NCBI GenBank assembly: GCA_020137815.1
Contig: CM035352.1
Location: 1,590,529 to 1,654,528, forward strand
DNA length: 64,000 bases
Reading direction: 5' to 3'
Source: Hormiphora californensis
Taxonomy: Eukaryota > Ctenophora > Tentaculata > Cydippida > Pleurobrachiidae
Part shown: one piece after another, positions 1 to 12,795 of the stretch
Numbering within the stretch: the stretch's first letter is position 1
How the letters are laid out: each line of letters begins with the position of its first letter
Program-made: the position numbers and the translations under genes
The notes under the pieces: model-generated
What the model saw: the letters and a program-made list of their open reading frames with translations, nothing else
What the model was told of the DNA's origin: nothing
Databases searched by the model: none

Positions 1-897
1 CCTCTTTTCTCTTTTTTCTCTCTCTCTCTCTCCTGGGAAAAAGGGGGAGGAGAGTTTTATGTTAAATATCTCTCCACCATTTCCTCCTAAATAGTAAATT
101 TAGATTAGCAAAATGCGACAGCAAAGAAAAAAAGCCATCACATTATGGTCCCTGTTTTTGCTTTAATCAACCCCCTTTTTAGCAAGGATTGCTTCAAGGT
201 GGATATAAGGGGGGCCCTGCGGGGTACTCCTCGAGGTGGGGGAAACCCTTTTGTCCTGCCCAACCTGGGCCCTGGGTTTTCGTATTTGAAAATTTAAAAG
301 TTCATAATTAAAAGGGGATAAAGAAAAACTAGTGAATTCTTAAAAAAAGGCACCCAATGAAGTTACTTTTCCGATACGAGAAGATTTACTTCCCTTTTAT
401 AATACCTGAACAAGGAGATGGCTTGAAAACCCCTTTATCTGCTTTGGAAAAAAACCCCCTAGTAAAACTATATAATAGCACTTGAAGCACAGCTCGCGGA
501 TTTCAGAAAAGATTGTTGGGTTAGATAGCGGATAAAAATCATGGCCCCTTTTCTGATCCCCCAACCCAATTTTAGACCCCCCTCAAAAATCATTCATGAA
601 AACCGCTACTGCCTACCGGCCCCACAGCTTTCTTATTTAGAGAAAAAAACAATCGGCTGCGTCCCCTCTTTGTGCTATCCACTGAAAAAGACAAAAACAA
701 AAGCAGCTTCTTTCCGTGTTCGAAAGGGGTACCCGCCCCCTAGTAAGGTTTTAATGAATTTGCATGAAGCAATTGCGTACGGTAGAAAAAAAACCCGAAA
801 CCCATACTAAAAATATTAAACCCCATACGAATATAATAATTTTTGGGTTTGATGGGTTGTTACAAATTACAAAGTGCCGGCCCCCCCTTCATTTTTT

Positions 898-1383
898 CCC
901 GCCCGGGTAATCCAAAAAAACAACAGGGGTGAATTCAAACGAAAATTTGGTAAACTTATGGAGAGGGACATTTTTGGTCCAAAAAATTTCTGCACCAACG
1001 GTTTTTTTTTTAGAAATAGAAGGGGGGCCACATGGGTACCCTCATCAAAAAACCTTTGCCAGGGGGTTGGGGTGTGTGCCGGGGGCCCCCTTTTAACAAA
1101 ACTGAAATGCGGGGTTTGGGTTTACATACACATTTTCAATTTTCGAGTGAGGGGATTTTTAGTAAGTGTTAAGTTAATTCAAAGGGTTAAAGGTCATGGG
1201 TATTGGGAGTTGCAAAAATTAAATATGTGGAAGTTAACGAAAGAAAATCTATGATTTTCCCCCTTTCTTTTGAAAAATTGATCCTTTTTCCCCCCCCCTT
1301 ACAAGTCACTAATGTGGGGTTTTGGCAGGGAAAACGCTTTCCCTTTTTCAATAACTTTTTTTAAAATTTGGTGTTCCCCAAAG

Positions 1384-1439
<56 letters not shown>

Positions 1440-1670
1440 CAAAATTTCCCTTTTTTTTTGGGAAAAAAACCCCCTTTTTAAGGACTTTTTTTTTTAATGA
1501 AAAAAACCCCAAAAAAGGGAAAAGGGGTTAAACTCCAAAAGGGGAAAAATTTTTTTTTGCCCCGAAAAAAACCCCCCTTTCCCGGGTTTGGGTTTGGGGG
1601 GGAAAACCCTTCCCCCCAAGCCCCAAAAGAAAACCCAAAAAAAATTAAAATGCAAAAATTTTTTTGTTTC
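898..1670. mobile_element. Haplotype-specific insertion with a long poly-A run
   Basis: The clean copy reads directly from a T-run after the 'ccttc' tract (about 5836) into 'gtcttaaatt'. Here about 770 extra bases separate the same two landmarks. The extra sequence contains an uninterrupted run of roughly 50 A at 1386-1437. That suggests a retroposed sequence, though the base-calling quality is poor and no coding domain is recognisable. A low-quality artefact inside the read is the alternative. Confidence 0.45.
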
Positions 1671-3174
1671 GTCTTAAATTTGCCAGTGTTGAACCACGGA
1701 GTCTTTCTTAAAATATATCTGGGTGCTAAGGCTTGAAAAACCCCCGGGTTTTCCCAAACCCCTAAGCTGGACGGGGACCTGATGAAAGCTACAGTTATCA
1801 GAAAGTCCGAAAAAGCTTTCCTGCCAAAAACAGGAAATCCCCTTTCCGTATGGGGGTTTCATGCGAGGAAGGGGTTGCATTTACAAGTTAGGGGGGTTAG
1901 CCACTGAAACCCCTAGCTGTCTAGGGTAGCATAAAAGCATTTTTCAAAAAAGGGTTTAAAGAATAAATTTTAGCGGGGAGGGGTAGGGTAAATGAAATGA
2001 AAAAGTGACTCCCCAGTATAGTAATGTAATGACGTGTGAGGTAGGTATAATTCGGGTAGGTGTTATTAATATCCCACATGCAGGGTAAAAGGGCCCCCCC
2101 AAAGGGGTATAATTTTGCCGTGATGTAAGGAAAAATTTGGGGCGGTTTGCAAGAACCTGATATTTTCCAAATCCACCCTGGACACAAAAAATTTTATAGT
2201 CCCGGGAGTCTGGCGGCCCCAGCCCAAAAATTTGTTCTCAAAAGTGCGCTCAGATGGGCGCGGGCCAGACGGGTCCCTGAGCGGTTATCTCACAGCCATA
2301 AAGGCCCCGGTATGGATTTAGTTTGGAAAAGTCCTATATAATCTTCACATCCAAGGGTCACTCCCCATTTGTTTGGGTTGGGTTGGCATGGAAAAACTCG
2401 CTCCCTAAAGTACAACTTAAAAATTTTTATGGTGATCAATGAAACCTTTTTGTCCCGTTGTAATACTTTAATTACCTATTTTATTAAAGCATCGCACACT
2501 TCGTGGCTCAACCCGAAAAGAGCGTAGGCCCCCCATTTGACTTTTATTTTTACGAAAAAAAAGTAGATTTAATTAAGTACCCCTGTATAAAACCCGGGGG
2601 ACCCTTCCACTTCGACGTTAGGGGTTTTCCCTGAAAAGGGGAAAATGCGAGAGAGATCTGAGAGGGGGGAGAAGAATGTTAGTTAAAAAAAAAAAAGTGA
2701 AGTAAACCCCACGTTTGGGGAATTCCCGGTCTGCAAGAATCAAAGTATTATACTTTTCGGAGAGAACTGTCCTTTTGTTGCAAAAACTCTTATAAAAAAA
2801 AACTAAAAATATCTGAGCTATCTTCTTTTTGATCGTCTGACCCTGTTTCAGTCTGTAAGTGGTAAAGCTCAAGACATGTTTAAGTCCAGCTGTGCTAACT
2901 CACGAAAATTCTCCCGGGGACATTGTAGTGTCAAAGAATCAAAGACTATCAAAAAATGAAATGGTACCACCAACTAACCCGGGACACCATATTCCTTCTC
3001 CCCTGGGCCCCCCAATATCCGGTGCTGACTGCCGGGAGCTTGGAAGGAAGGGGCCTCGTGATTTTGTATTTTCCCCCCTAGGGGGGCTGTCCAGGCCCCA
3101 AACTTCCGACCTCCCACTACCCCGAAGCTTTTATTAAATTTTAACCTTTTTTCTGACCCTCCCTTTGTTAGTCA

Positions 3175-3620
3175 CCTTCAAGTAGAAACTAAATTTTACG
3201 GATTTTATCACCCGATTCGACAAATGTTTTAAGCGGGATTCCCTTTAGTTTTTACCCCCGCTCTACCCCCTATCAACCCCCGTGTTTTTATCTTTACCCG
3301 ACATGGAAAGAAAAAAGAGGAGAGGGGGGGGGGGAAAGAGAGGGTTGGGGGGGGGGGGTTGTGTTGTGGACTTAAAGGTTTCTAGTTCTCTAAAATCATA
3401 GTTTGAGGAAAAACGCCAAAAACTGATTTGATATGTGTATTTTGGTAAAAACCCCGTTTTTTAGCCCCAATACCCCGAAAGATAACATTAATTTTTATCC
3501 GGTTTTTGCATAGTTTTCCCATGGTGGCAATGGAAAAGGGGTCCAAAAAGGGAACATTTTGAAAGGGTTTTTGAGATTACCCTTCTATTGAAGGGGGAGT
3601 TTTTTTCTTTAAAAGTTTGA
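3175..3620. other. Second haplotype-specific insertion in the degraded HGD copy
   Basis: In the clean copy the donor after the PPYYH exon is followed within about 80 bases by the tract that also appears here near 3615-3650. In this copy about 430 additional bases intervene, including G-rich runs near 3325-3360. No ends or target duplication can be defined because of base-call noise. Confidence 0.35.
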
Positions 3621-4665
3621 AGGAGGGGCCAAATTTTTAAAAGGGAAAAATATTATGCTTTCAGGGGTTTGAAAAGATTTAGCATTAACCGAAGAACCCA
3701 AATTGGGGTGTTTTTTTCCCAAACTAATACATAACCAGTGCCAGCGCCCCTGAGGGGGCAAGTGACCAAAAGAAACTATGAGAGCTTAGTTTGGTGGTTT
3801 TAAAACCGCTCCTGCGCGTTGGGCACGTGATCTTCCTTCCCCGGAAATGAGAGCGGTTTTTGGCTGATTTTGGTAATTTCGAAAAAAAAGAAGACAAGTT
3901 TTTGGGTGGGCGTCCTTTTCCCGATAATGAACACATGGCCCCGAGGGAGTGTTTCAAATGCCTCAATGAAACTCTTAAACCGTTCGGGTTGCAGATAACA
4001 CTAGGGGAGATAAAAAGTTTCCTAAATCTCATTAATAAGAGAGGCCGGTAACAATCCTTACCCATTAAAATGGTTATTGTTAAAAATAATAACAAGCAAG
4101 AACAATTTCAATGTTATCAAATTTACTTCCCCCCGGGTTAGTTTTATCATCCCCCGAGTTTTAAAAAAACCCGATGGGCCCAGGAAATATGCCAAAAAAT
4201 GGAGATGACACGGAAGTGCTGGCCTCACTTCCCAAAAAGTTTTAATCCAAACCCAAAAATTTAAAATTTTTATCCCTGCTGGGTTATTTCGGACTGTATT
4301 GTGCAATAATAAAGGGCCGTTTTTTTTTTGATTTATTTTCCGATTATTAGGGGACAAGGAGCGATAGTAATTTTCAATTTCGGAGTAGTGTTTTTGTGCT
4401 GAAATGATTTTTTCCCCCCCCAAGAAGAAAAAGAAGTGTTATTTTTTATAGTCAAAAAAATTCGTTTTTGGAAAACTCGAGTGTTGGGAAATTTGTCGTA
4501 CAAAAAGGTATCAAAATTAAAATTTTGATCCAATTTTCTTTCTCTAATTTTGATGACCACAAATTGAATTTTAAATTTTATTAACTTATAAAAAGTAGGC
4601 CAATTGAGTGACAGATTCTAAATCAAAATAGCTAAAACTATTTTATTTTTTGCCCATAGTCATAT

Positions 4666-5039
4666 TTTTTTTAGTAGCTTACTACAAACGATCCGTCCAT
4701 TACCCTGCCTCTCTCCTGCATGCCCCTTTCCTCTCGCTCCTCTCTCCCGCGTCGCGCTCGCTCGCGGCGCTCTCGCTCGTCTCGCGCCGTCCTCAAATGA
4801 TTGTCGCCTTCCAGTCGATTAGCAGCCCCACCCTGCGTTCTTACTTAGTGAGAGGGCGGGAGAGTGGGAAGAGGTGCAGGAGAGATATGTTAAATATCTC
4901 TGAGGCAACTTAAATATCTCTCTCCATCTCCTCCTAAATAGTAAATATAGACAGAAATAGTCGAACTGTCGACAGTCGAAGCAAAAGCCATCACATTACT
5001 CGTCCCTGATTTCGCTTTTAACTCAACCCTCTTTTTCAG
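4666..5039. other. Junction and HGD intron sequence, no gene
   Basis: 4666-4850 is CT-rich and CG-rich sequence not found in the duplicate copy. From about 4850 the text runs parallel to positions 1-180. The stretch ends in a polypyrimidine tract and AG acceptor just before the first clean HGD exon. I see no coding exon here, so the HGD 5' exons are not in the window. Confidence 0.6.
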
Positions 5040-8000
5040 CAAGGTATTCGATTCAAGGTGGATATAAGGGGACCTAGCCGGGGTTACATCCTCGAGGTGT
5101 GGGGAAACCACTTTGTCCTGCCCAACCTGGGACCCATCGGTATGTCGATATTTTGTAATTTATCAAGTTCATATAATATAATGGGATAATTATGAGATAA
5201 ACTAGCTGTAATTCATATAAAAAGTGCACCCAATCGAAGTTACTTTACCGATACGAGAAGATTTTACTTGCCCTATTATAATACCAATGCAACGACGATG
5301 AGCTATGGTCTATCGTCCTCAAAGGCCGGTTAAGCTTTATCTGCATTGGAAAAGCAACCCTAGTAGAACTATATAATAGACACATTGTAAGCTACAGCTC
5401 GCGGTATTTCAGAAAGAATTGTTGTGGTTAGATAGCGCGATAGAAATCATGTTGCCCCTCTTTCTGCAGTCACCAATCCAATTTATAGATCCACCTCAAA
5501 AATCATTCATTGAAAACCGCTATCTGCCTACCATGGCCCCACAGCTTTCTTATTTAGAGAAGAAAACAATCTGGCTGCAGTCCCCTAGCTTGTGTAGCTA
5601 TACCACATGAAATGACAAATACAAAGCAGCTTCTTTCCGTGTTCGAAAGGGCTACAGCCCCCTTAGTAAGGACGGTGAAGTTAGAATATTGCTGATGAAG
5701 CAATCATTGCAGTACGGTAGAAACCAGAAACCTCATACTAAATATATTAAACCCCATACTGAATAGCCTATATTACTACTTGGCTAGACTGTAGGATCTG
5801 TTACAAAATTTACAAAGTGCCGGCCTCCTTCATTTTTTCAGTCTTAAATTTCGACCAGTGATTGAACCACAGAGAGTAATCTCTAAATATATATATCACT
5901 CTCAGGTGCTAATGGACTTGCAAACCCCCGGGATTTCCAAACGCCTAACGCCTGGTACGAGGACCTTGATGAAGAGCATACAGTTATCAGCAAGTTCCAG
6001 AATAAGCTATTCACTGCCAAACAGGTATACTATACCCTATACCGTATAGGGGTTCACGTGCTGAGGAAGGGGTTGCAGTTTACAAGTTAGGGGTTGTTGA
6101 GCACTGTAGCAGTCATCTGACCTAGCCATGTCTAGAGTGTGATGCATCAAGCATCATTTCAACAAAGGTTGAAGAATGAATTTAGCGAAAGGTGTAGGGT
6201 ATAATGAAATGCGAAAGTGACTACCAAGTATAGTAATGCAATGACGTAGTGAGGTATATATTAGTAACGTGTCAATGTGTTATTAATATACCACATGCAG
6301 GGATAATAATGGGTCACCCACTGGGTATAATCTTGCCGTGATGTAAGGCAAATATTAGTGATCATTGGTTGTCAAGACCATCGTATTATTTTCCACAATT
6401 CCACACGTGGACACAAGGAATATTATAGTCCCTGACTGTCTGGCGGCGCCAGACCCCAATTTGATTCTCAAAAGTGCGCTCAGATGGGTCGCGGCGCCAG
6501 ACAGGTCCCTGAGCGGTATCTCACAGCCATCAGGTCGGTATGATGATTTAGTTTTGGAAAGCTCCTATATAATCTCTCACACTCCACAGGGTCACTCCCC
6601 ATTTGATGTGGTTGGTTGGCATGGAAACTACGCTCCCTACAAGTACAACTTTAAAAACTTTATGGTGATCAATGCAACCTCTTTTGATCACGCTGTAAGT
6701 ACTTTAATTATCCATATGTTATCTCAAGCATCGCTGACACTTCGTGTGACTCAAGCGAAAAGAGCAGTCAGGCCACCCATGTTGACTTTTCAATTTTCTA
6801 CGCAAAAAAGCTAGATTTAATTAAGCTACTCCTAGTATCATAACCGGGGGATCCTTCCACTTCGACTAGTTTAGCGGTTACCCTGAAAAAGGGGAAAATA
6901 GCGAGAGAGATCTGAGAGAGAGGGAGATAGAATCCGTTAGTTAAAAAAAGAAAAGATGAAGTCATACCACGATTCGAATTCCCGAGTCTGCAAGCACTCA
7001 AAGTATTATACATTTCGGAGAGAACTGTCCTTTTGTTGCACAACTACTTACTACAAAAACTACAACTATCTAGAGCTATCTTCTCTATTGATCTGATCTG
7101 AGTCCTGTCTTCAGCTCTGTATAGCTGGGTAAAGCTCAACTGACATGTTGTAATGTCCAGCTGTGCTAACTCACAGCAACTTCTCCCGGGGACATTGTAG
7201 CATGTCAAAGAATCAAATGACTATCAACAACATAGAAAATGTGTACCACCTAATTAATCCTGACACCATCATTCTCTCCCCCTAGGATCCCTCCATATTC
7301 ACGGTGCTGACCTGCCCAGGAGCTGTGGAGGGAACGGCGCTCTGTGATTTTGTCATCTTTCCCCCTAGGTGGGCTGTCCAGGACCATACCTTCCGACCTC
7401 CCTACTACCACCGTAAGTTGTCTTCTTTCTCGACCCTCCTTCGATTATATTCTATTAGAGATTTGAAGGAGGGCCAAGTTTTTAAAGGAAATATATTATA
7501 GCTTTCAGAGTTCTGAAAATGATTTAGCAATTTAACAGCGAAGAACCATAATTGGTGTGATTTGCCCTAAACTAACTCACATAACCAGCTGCCAGCTGCC
7601 CCAATGAGACAAGTGACTCACAAGATAACTATGAGAGCATTAGTTAGGTGGTTAAATACCGCATCCTATGCGCGTTGACACGTGATCTTCCTTCCAGGAA
7701 ACTGTATGAGCGAGTTTATGGGGCTGATATTTGGTAATTACGAAGCAAAAGAAGACAAGTTTCTGCCTGGTGGAGCGTCACTTCACAGTATAATGACACC
7801 ACATGGCCCCGATGGGAAGTGTTTCAATACTGCCTCAACTGAAACTCTTAAACCTGTTCGGGTTGCAGATAACACTCAGGTTAGATAAAACGTTTCCATA
7901 CAATCTACTATATAATAAGAGAGGTCACCGGTATATCACCATCCTTAACCTATTTAAAATGGTTATTGTTAACTAATAACAAGCAATGAACAATTTCTAA

Positions 8001-8161
8001 TTGTTCACTCATAATTTTACTTCCCCCAGGCGTTCATGTTTGAGTCATCCCTGAGTTTGAAAACTACCCGATGGGCCCAGGAAATATGCCAAAAACTGGA
8101 CGATGACTACTGGAAGTGCTGGCACTCACTTCCCAAAAAGTTCAATCCAAACCAAATATAA
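5040..8161 (+). CDS. HGD: Homogentisate 1,2-dioxygenase, C-terminal part (six exons)
   Basis: This iron enzyme of phenylalanine/tyrosine catabolism opens homogentisate to maleylacetoacetate in the cytosol. Exons are 5040-5139, 5906-6024, 6590-6694, 7286-7412, 7698-7879 and 8030-8161. All junctions are GT-AG, the phases fit, and the total is 254 codons plus a TAA stop. Family motifs occur in order: [75 protein letters not shown] and AFMFESSLS. The known iron ligands (His of PPYYH, Glu of SEFMG, His of TPHGPD) and the proposed catalytic His of WHGNY are present. The family is about 445 residues, so roughly the first 190 are missing; their exons are not in this window. The protein ends soon after FNPNQI. 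A degraded second copy lies upstream. Confidence 0.93.
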
Positions 8162-8370
8162 AGACTTTTTATACCATGCTGCGGTTATTTCGGACTGTAT
8201 TGTGTCACTATAATAAGGACAGTTTTTTTGTGATTTATTTCCGATTCATTATGGTACAAGTGAGCGATTAGTAAGTTATCAATTATCGATCGAGTTATGT
8301 GTTTTTGTGCTGAAAATTGATTTTTGTATCCCACCCAAGAAGAAAAAGATATGTGTTATATTTTTTATAG

Positions 8371-10877
8371 CAGGGGATCTGAACTTTCAGGTGCAGGACA
8401 AGAACAACTTCTACTCGAGGAAACTATTGGAGCTTCTAGATTCATTTGACCTTCAGCAAAGAGTACCACTATTGCCTACTCACCAACTTGGTGGAACCTT
8501 AGACCTGGTGATAACTACAAGGGAAACCAATCTAGGAGATTTAACAATTTGTCCTAATGGTACTACTTCGGACCACTTCCTGGTACAGTTTGGGCTTGAA
8601 GTGAGACAGGACCTGTCAAACTCTTGTATGCGGAAATCAATGTTTCGAGAATACATGGACTACAAGTCAATGGACAAGGAAGGATTCAGAGAGGACCTCC
8701 AGAAAGCGGAATTTGAACCAGGCCGGGATCCAGAGGAGAGTATTGTAAACTTCTATCGTTGGTTGGAAAGTGTAGTGGAAAGGCGAGTTCCGAGGAAACG
8801 GGTGAGGACAGGGAAAAAGTTTAAACCGTGGAGAGATGAGGAACTAAGAGGAATACTACGTAAGAGGAGGAGTGCGGAACGATACTGGAGGAAGCATGGA
8901 ACTGAGGAAGCGAAACGGAGATTCAATGATTTGAAGAAGCTCTATGGAAACATGGACAAGGAAAAGAGAGCAGCTTTTGTTAAAGAGGACTTGGATGCGG
9001 CAAAAGGGGACCCGAAGAAGCTACAAAGAAAGTTACAGAAACTCCTGGGAAAAGCGGAAACTATTCTTCCTGAGACTACCAACAACAAGAACCTGGCTGA
9101 TGATTTTTCAAAGTTCTTTAGTTCAAAGGTGACCAAAATTCGGACCCAAGTCAATGAGGAGCAGCAGCAGGCTGGCGATTTTGTGGAATCTGGAAAATCC
9201 TGTCATACAACATGGAATGAATTCAAAGAGATATCTGAGGAGGAACTTGTTTCATTAGTGAAATCGATGTCCAGCAAGCACTGTGACCTGGACCCGTTGC
9301 CCACTTGGGTGGTAAAGGAGTGTATAAGTGATCTGGCTCCTGCATTAACATCAATAGTCAATCAGTCTCTACATCAGTCTTCGGTCGCAGAATCTCTCCA
9401 GGAGGCACTTGTCTTTCCTACCATCAAGAATATGTATGGAGATCGTGAAGCTCTCAGCAACTATCGTCCTGTTTCGAACATCCCATTTCTGTCTAAGCTT
9501 CTTGAGAAGGTAGTTCTCACGCAACTCAATGACTACCTGGATCGCAACTCTCTTTTGGGCAAACATCAGTCTGGCTATCGTGTTGGTCACAGTTGTGAAA
9601 CGCTATTGGCAAGCATGTTCGATGACATTCTAGGGGAAATGGATAAAGGAAACGTAGTAGCTCTTATCTGTCTAGATATGAGTGCTGCTTTTGATACGGT
9701 TGACCATGGAAAGTTGTTGGAGGTGTTGCAGAAACGGTTTGGAGTGGATGGTGAACCTCTCCGATGGTTTAAAAGCTATTTGAGTTCCAGATCTTTTAGA
9801 GTTTCGGTCGGTGATTGCCTTTCGGAAACCCTTGCTTTACTTTGTGGAGTCCCTCAAGGGTCCCTCCTTGGTCCTATTTTGTTCCTACTCTACATCGAGG
9901 CTGTACAAGATATTGTGGAGCCATATGGACTCCGGATAAAGTTATATGCAGATGATTCCCAGCTCTACGTGAGTCTGGTTCCTACGGATGCTGCTGGCTG
10001 GGTTGAGGCAAAGGTGGATATTGAGGAGTGTCTGGCGAAGGTGAAGAGGTGGATGGTAGGGCAGTGGTTGAAGTGTAATGAGGCCAAAACGGAATTCATC
10101 CTGCTTGGAAAGCGCAGTTCTCTAAGCAAAGTCTCTTTTGATCCAGTTATTAACTTTGGAGGAACGGAAATCTCCCCCAGTGAATGTAGTGGAACAGATG
10201 GTAAAACCCTGGGAATTCTCTTGGATCATAACCTTGGCCTTGAACGACAGGTTAACAATGTGAGGAAACAGTGTGGACTGATGTTACGAAACCTTTGGCA
10301 ACTGCACAGGTGTTTTGATATCCCAACAAAGATAATGTTGGTCAAACAGTTGATTTTATCGAGGATAGACTACAGTAACATTCTGTATTGTGGACTTCCT
10401 GGTCGAGTTCTCAGTGGGCTCCAGAAGCTTCTCAATGCCTGTGTTCGTTTTGTATTTAACCTCCACGGACACCAGGACAACTACATGGAGTATTTCAGGC
10501 AATGTCATATTTTACCGATCTCCTACAGGTTGGACTTCAAAGCATGTTTGATTGCCTACAAAATAGTCAATGGAACAGCCCCGTGTTATCTCCAGGATTT
10601 GGTGCCACGTGATGAGACTTGGGGAACCTCTAGGACAACGAGGATGACTAATGTTCCGGATCCCTATAGGTTAAAACATCCAAAGATGACCAGTATCAAT
10701 GCCAACTCTAAGTTGAGACGTAGGAGGTTATCAGTATTCCTGCCCTCTGTCTGGAATGAGCTTCCTCTTGAGCTCAGGTCAATCCCCAATGTGGATACTT
10801 TCAAAACCCGGCTGAAAACACATCTCTTCGTTGGTGCATTTGGAGTGGGTGATGGGGAACCCATGGCTGAGTTGTAA
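8371..10877 (+). CDS. LINE ORF2-type protein: endonuclease remnant and reverse transcriptase
   Basis: One frame is open for about 835 codons of element sequence. It begins with the C-terminal part of an EEP endonuclease (AGDLNFQV, then LDLVITTRE and SDHFLVQF). A basic linker follows, then the reverse transcriptase: NYRPVSNIPFLSKLLEKV, LDMSAAFDTVDH (first catalytic Asp), GVPQGSLLGPILFLLYIE and KLYADDSQLYVSL (catalytic YADD). The C-terminal part has LPLELRSIPNVDTFKTRLKTHLF, typical of CR1/L2 proteins. The frame runs upstream to an ATG at 8307, but about the first 20 codons are host flank, so that start is not genuine. Truncation makes it non-autonomous although its RT motifs are intact. Confidence 0.92.
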
Positions 10878-11220
10878 TGTTTGTTGTAGTTGTGGGGCCT
10901 GCGGGCAATCAGTGTCATCCTCTCTCTAGCCATGTTATTAATTCATTACCTAGTATCCTTTTTTCGAGCAGGTGTGAGTATAGTGTGTTTTAATTTATAT
11001 CTACAGGATTATGGGACCAGTTATTCCCTCAGTTTTATAAGTCAAGTTTATTTAGTCGTCTATATATTGTTTTTCAACCAGAGCTGTTCGAGTGTGTCAT
11101 ATAAGTAGTCGAGGATATACCGCTCTGATGATTCGGCGGAACATCGTCAATATTTTGACATGTCTCTGTCGGGTATGGGCGGTATATAAGCGCGGAATAT
11201 TATTATTATTATTATTATTA
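8371..11220 (+). mobile_element. 5'-truncated non-LTR retrotransposon (CR1/L2-like LINE)
   Basis: The element starts abruptly inside its endonuclease domain and ends in a (ATT)n tail at about 11197-11220, after a roughly 320-base 3' untranslated region. The tail and reverse transcriptase style suggest the CR1/L2/Rex1 group (inference). The duplicate copy at 1-4665 passes directly from the tract ending at 8370 to the tract at about 12797, so it carries the empty site. 5' truncation during target-primed reverse transcription is usual for LINEs. The open frame shows the insertion is young. Confidence 0.9.
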
Positions 11221-11228
11221 GTCATATA

Positions 11229-12793
11229 CAAGGTGGGCCACGGATTGTTGGTCATGGTTAGCGAGGTGGTGTGTCAAAACGGTGATAGTTGTGAGAATAA
11301 AAATTATGGGAGCACTTTGGATCAATTCCTTGGTAACTTTTTCCATAATTTTTTGTCAAAAATTCGAAAATTCATTTTTCATTCCTTCATTCATTTCTCG
11401 TTCATTCATGATGTGAGCATCCTAATTTTCCATCATTAAGCTATTTTTCTTTGGCTTGAATTTATCTTTCCAATGAGCACCATCAAAATGAAATTGAAGC
11501 ACCAGGTCACACAGCAGTTGAGGAAATGTTCATGCATGATTTTGGCTCTTTTTGCGACTTTTAATGAGCTATATCACGGCGACCTTCCGTTCAATCTTCT
11601 TAAAAATTTGGGAAAACATTGGATAAGCAAAGATCTTTGCTCACAAGAAAAATCAAGGTCAAAGGTCAAAGTTCATTTTTCATTTTTGTTAGTTCATTCC
11701 GTTCATTCAGGAACCAACATCCCTAAAGTGATGAAAATGCTTGGGTTTTGTTTGGCACATGTCCTGCAATGACAGAGAGGTGTAATAGCGTGTTTCTGGG
11801 CTAGTTTGTGGGTATCCATGTGATCATGATGATATCTGACACCTTTTCTGAGCCATAATTGAGGGATTTTCTCAAATTCAAGCATGTAACTTGGTTTTTC
11901 TGCGATTAGTACCGTGCAACAATGTTATGAGATCTCATCAAACCTCAAAAATGATGATTAGCTCAATGAAATGAGTTGATTTACGATTGAAAAGATTAAA
12001 ACCGATGTCAAATTGAACGAAACGAACAATGTCGATCATAAATCAACTAATTTCATTGAGCTAATCATCATTTTTGAGGTTTGATGAGATCTCATAACAT
12101 TGTTGCACGGTACTAATCGCAGAAAAACCAAGTTACATGCTTGAATTTGAGAAAATCCCTCAATTATGGCTCAGAAAAGGTGTCAGATATCATCATGATC
12201 ACATGGATACCCACAAACTAGCCCAGAAACACGCTATTACACCTCTCTGTCATTGCAGGACATGTGCCAAACAAAACCCAAGCATTTTCATCACTTTAGG
12301 GATGTTGGTTCCTGAATGAACGGAATGAACTAACAAAAATGAAAAATGAACTTTGACCTTTGACCTTGATTTTTCTTGTGAGCAAAGATCTTTGCTTATC
12401 CAATGTTTTCCCAAATTTTTAAGAAGATTGAACGGAAGGTCGCCGTGATATAGCTCATTGAAAGTCGCAAAAAGAGCCAAAATCATGCATGAACATTTCC
12501 TCAACTGCTGTGTGACCTGGTGCTTCAATTTCATTTTGATGGTGCTCATTGGAAAGATAAATTCAAGCCAAAGAAAAATAGCTTAATGATGGAAAATTAG
12601 GATGCTCACATCATGAATGAACGAGAAATGAATGAAGGAATGAAAAATGAATTTTCGAATTTTTGACAAAAAATTATGGAAAAAGTTACCAAGGAATTGA
12701 TCCAGAGTGCTCCCATAATTTTTATTCTCACAACTATCACCGTTTTGACACACCACCTCGCTAACCATGACCAACAATCCGTGGCCCACCTTG
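11229..12793. mobile_element. Foldback element: near-perfect 0.76-kb inverted arms, TA target duplication
   Basis: The left arm (about 11229-11990) and right arm (about 12030-12793) are almost exact reverse complements around a spacer of about 40 bases; I noticed only a few mismatches. The termini read CAAGGTGGGCCACGG and its complement, and are flanked by TA (11227-11228 and 12794-12795). A TA duplication suggests mobilisation by a Tc1/mariner-type transposase (inference). No transposase frame exists; identical 99- and 60-codon frames on opposite strands are only mirror images of the arms. The element abuts the LINE tail and, like the LINE, is absent from the duplicate haplotype. Confidence 0.88.
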
Positions 12794-12795
12794 TA

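Larger units (their letters stand above)
181..4258 (+). pseudogene. HGD: Homogentisate 1,2-dioxygenase, degraded duplicate copy
   Basis: Counterparts of all six HGD exons seen downstream can be followed in order: about 181-281, 1721-1831, 2355-2459, 3001-3126, 3835-4020 and 4130-4258. Each carries several small indels in homopolymers, so no frame stays open. The spacing differs from the clean copy: the first interval is about 670 bases longer and the fourth about 420 longer, which points to haplotype-specific insertions. The indels are probably sequencing error, so this is most likely an intact allele read badly rather than a biological pseudogene. Confidence 0.75.
1..4665. other. Error-rich duplicate of the HGD locus (alternate haplotype)
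   Basis: The segment aligns in order with 4850-8370 and then, skipping the LINE and palindrome, with 12797-12995. Examples are shared intron text near 60-110 and 4880-4940, and the shared tract at 4460-4660 and 12815-12990. It is full of stretched homopolymers (runs of C, G, A, T), which break every reading frame. I infer an unpolished read or contig end from the second haplotype, joined in front of the polished one. Reading frames inside it, including a poly-lysine frame over the A run, are not separate genes. Confidence 0.85.

Noticed and set aside
1312-1497. Poly-lysine reading frame
   Set aside because: It is a translation of an A run in the degraded copy, not a gene.
6365-6560. Additional HGD exon in the long open frame before 6590
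   Set aside because: The frame upstream of the acceptor at 6588-6589 has no similarity to the enzyme, and the phase-0 splice from 6024 to 6590 joins the protein without a gap.
11473-12549. Identical 99-codon frames on opposite strands
   Set aside because: They mirror each other because of the palindrome arms and have no domain or codon signal of their own.
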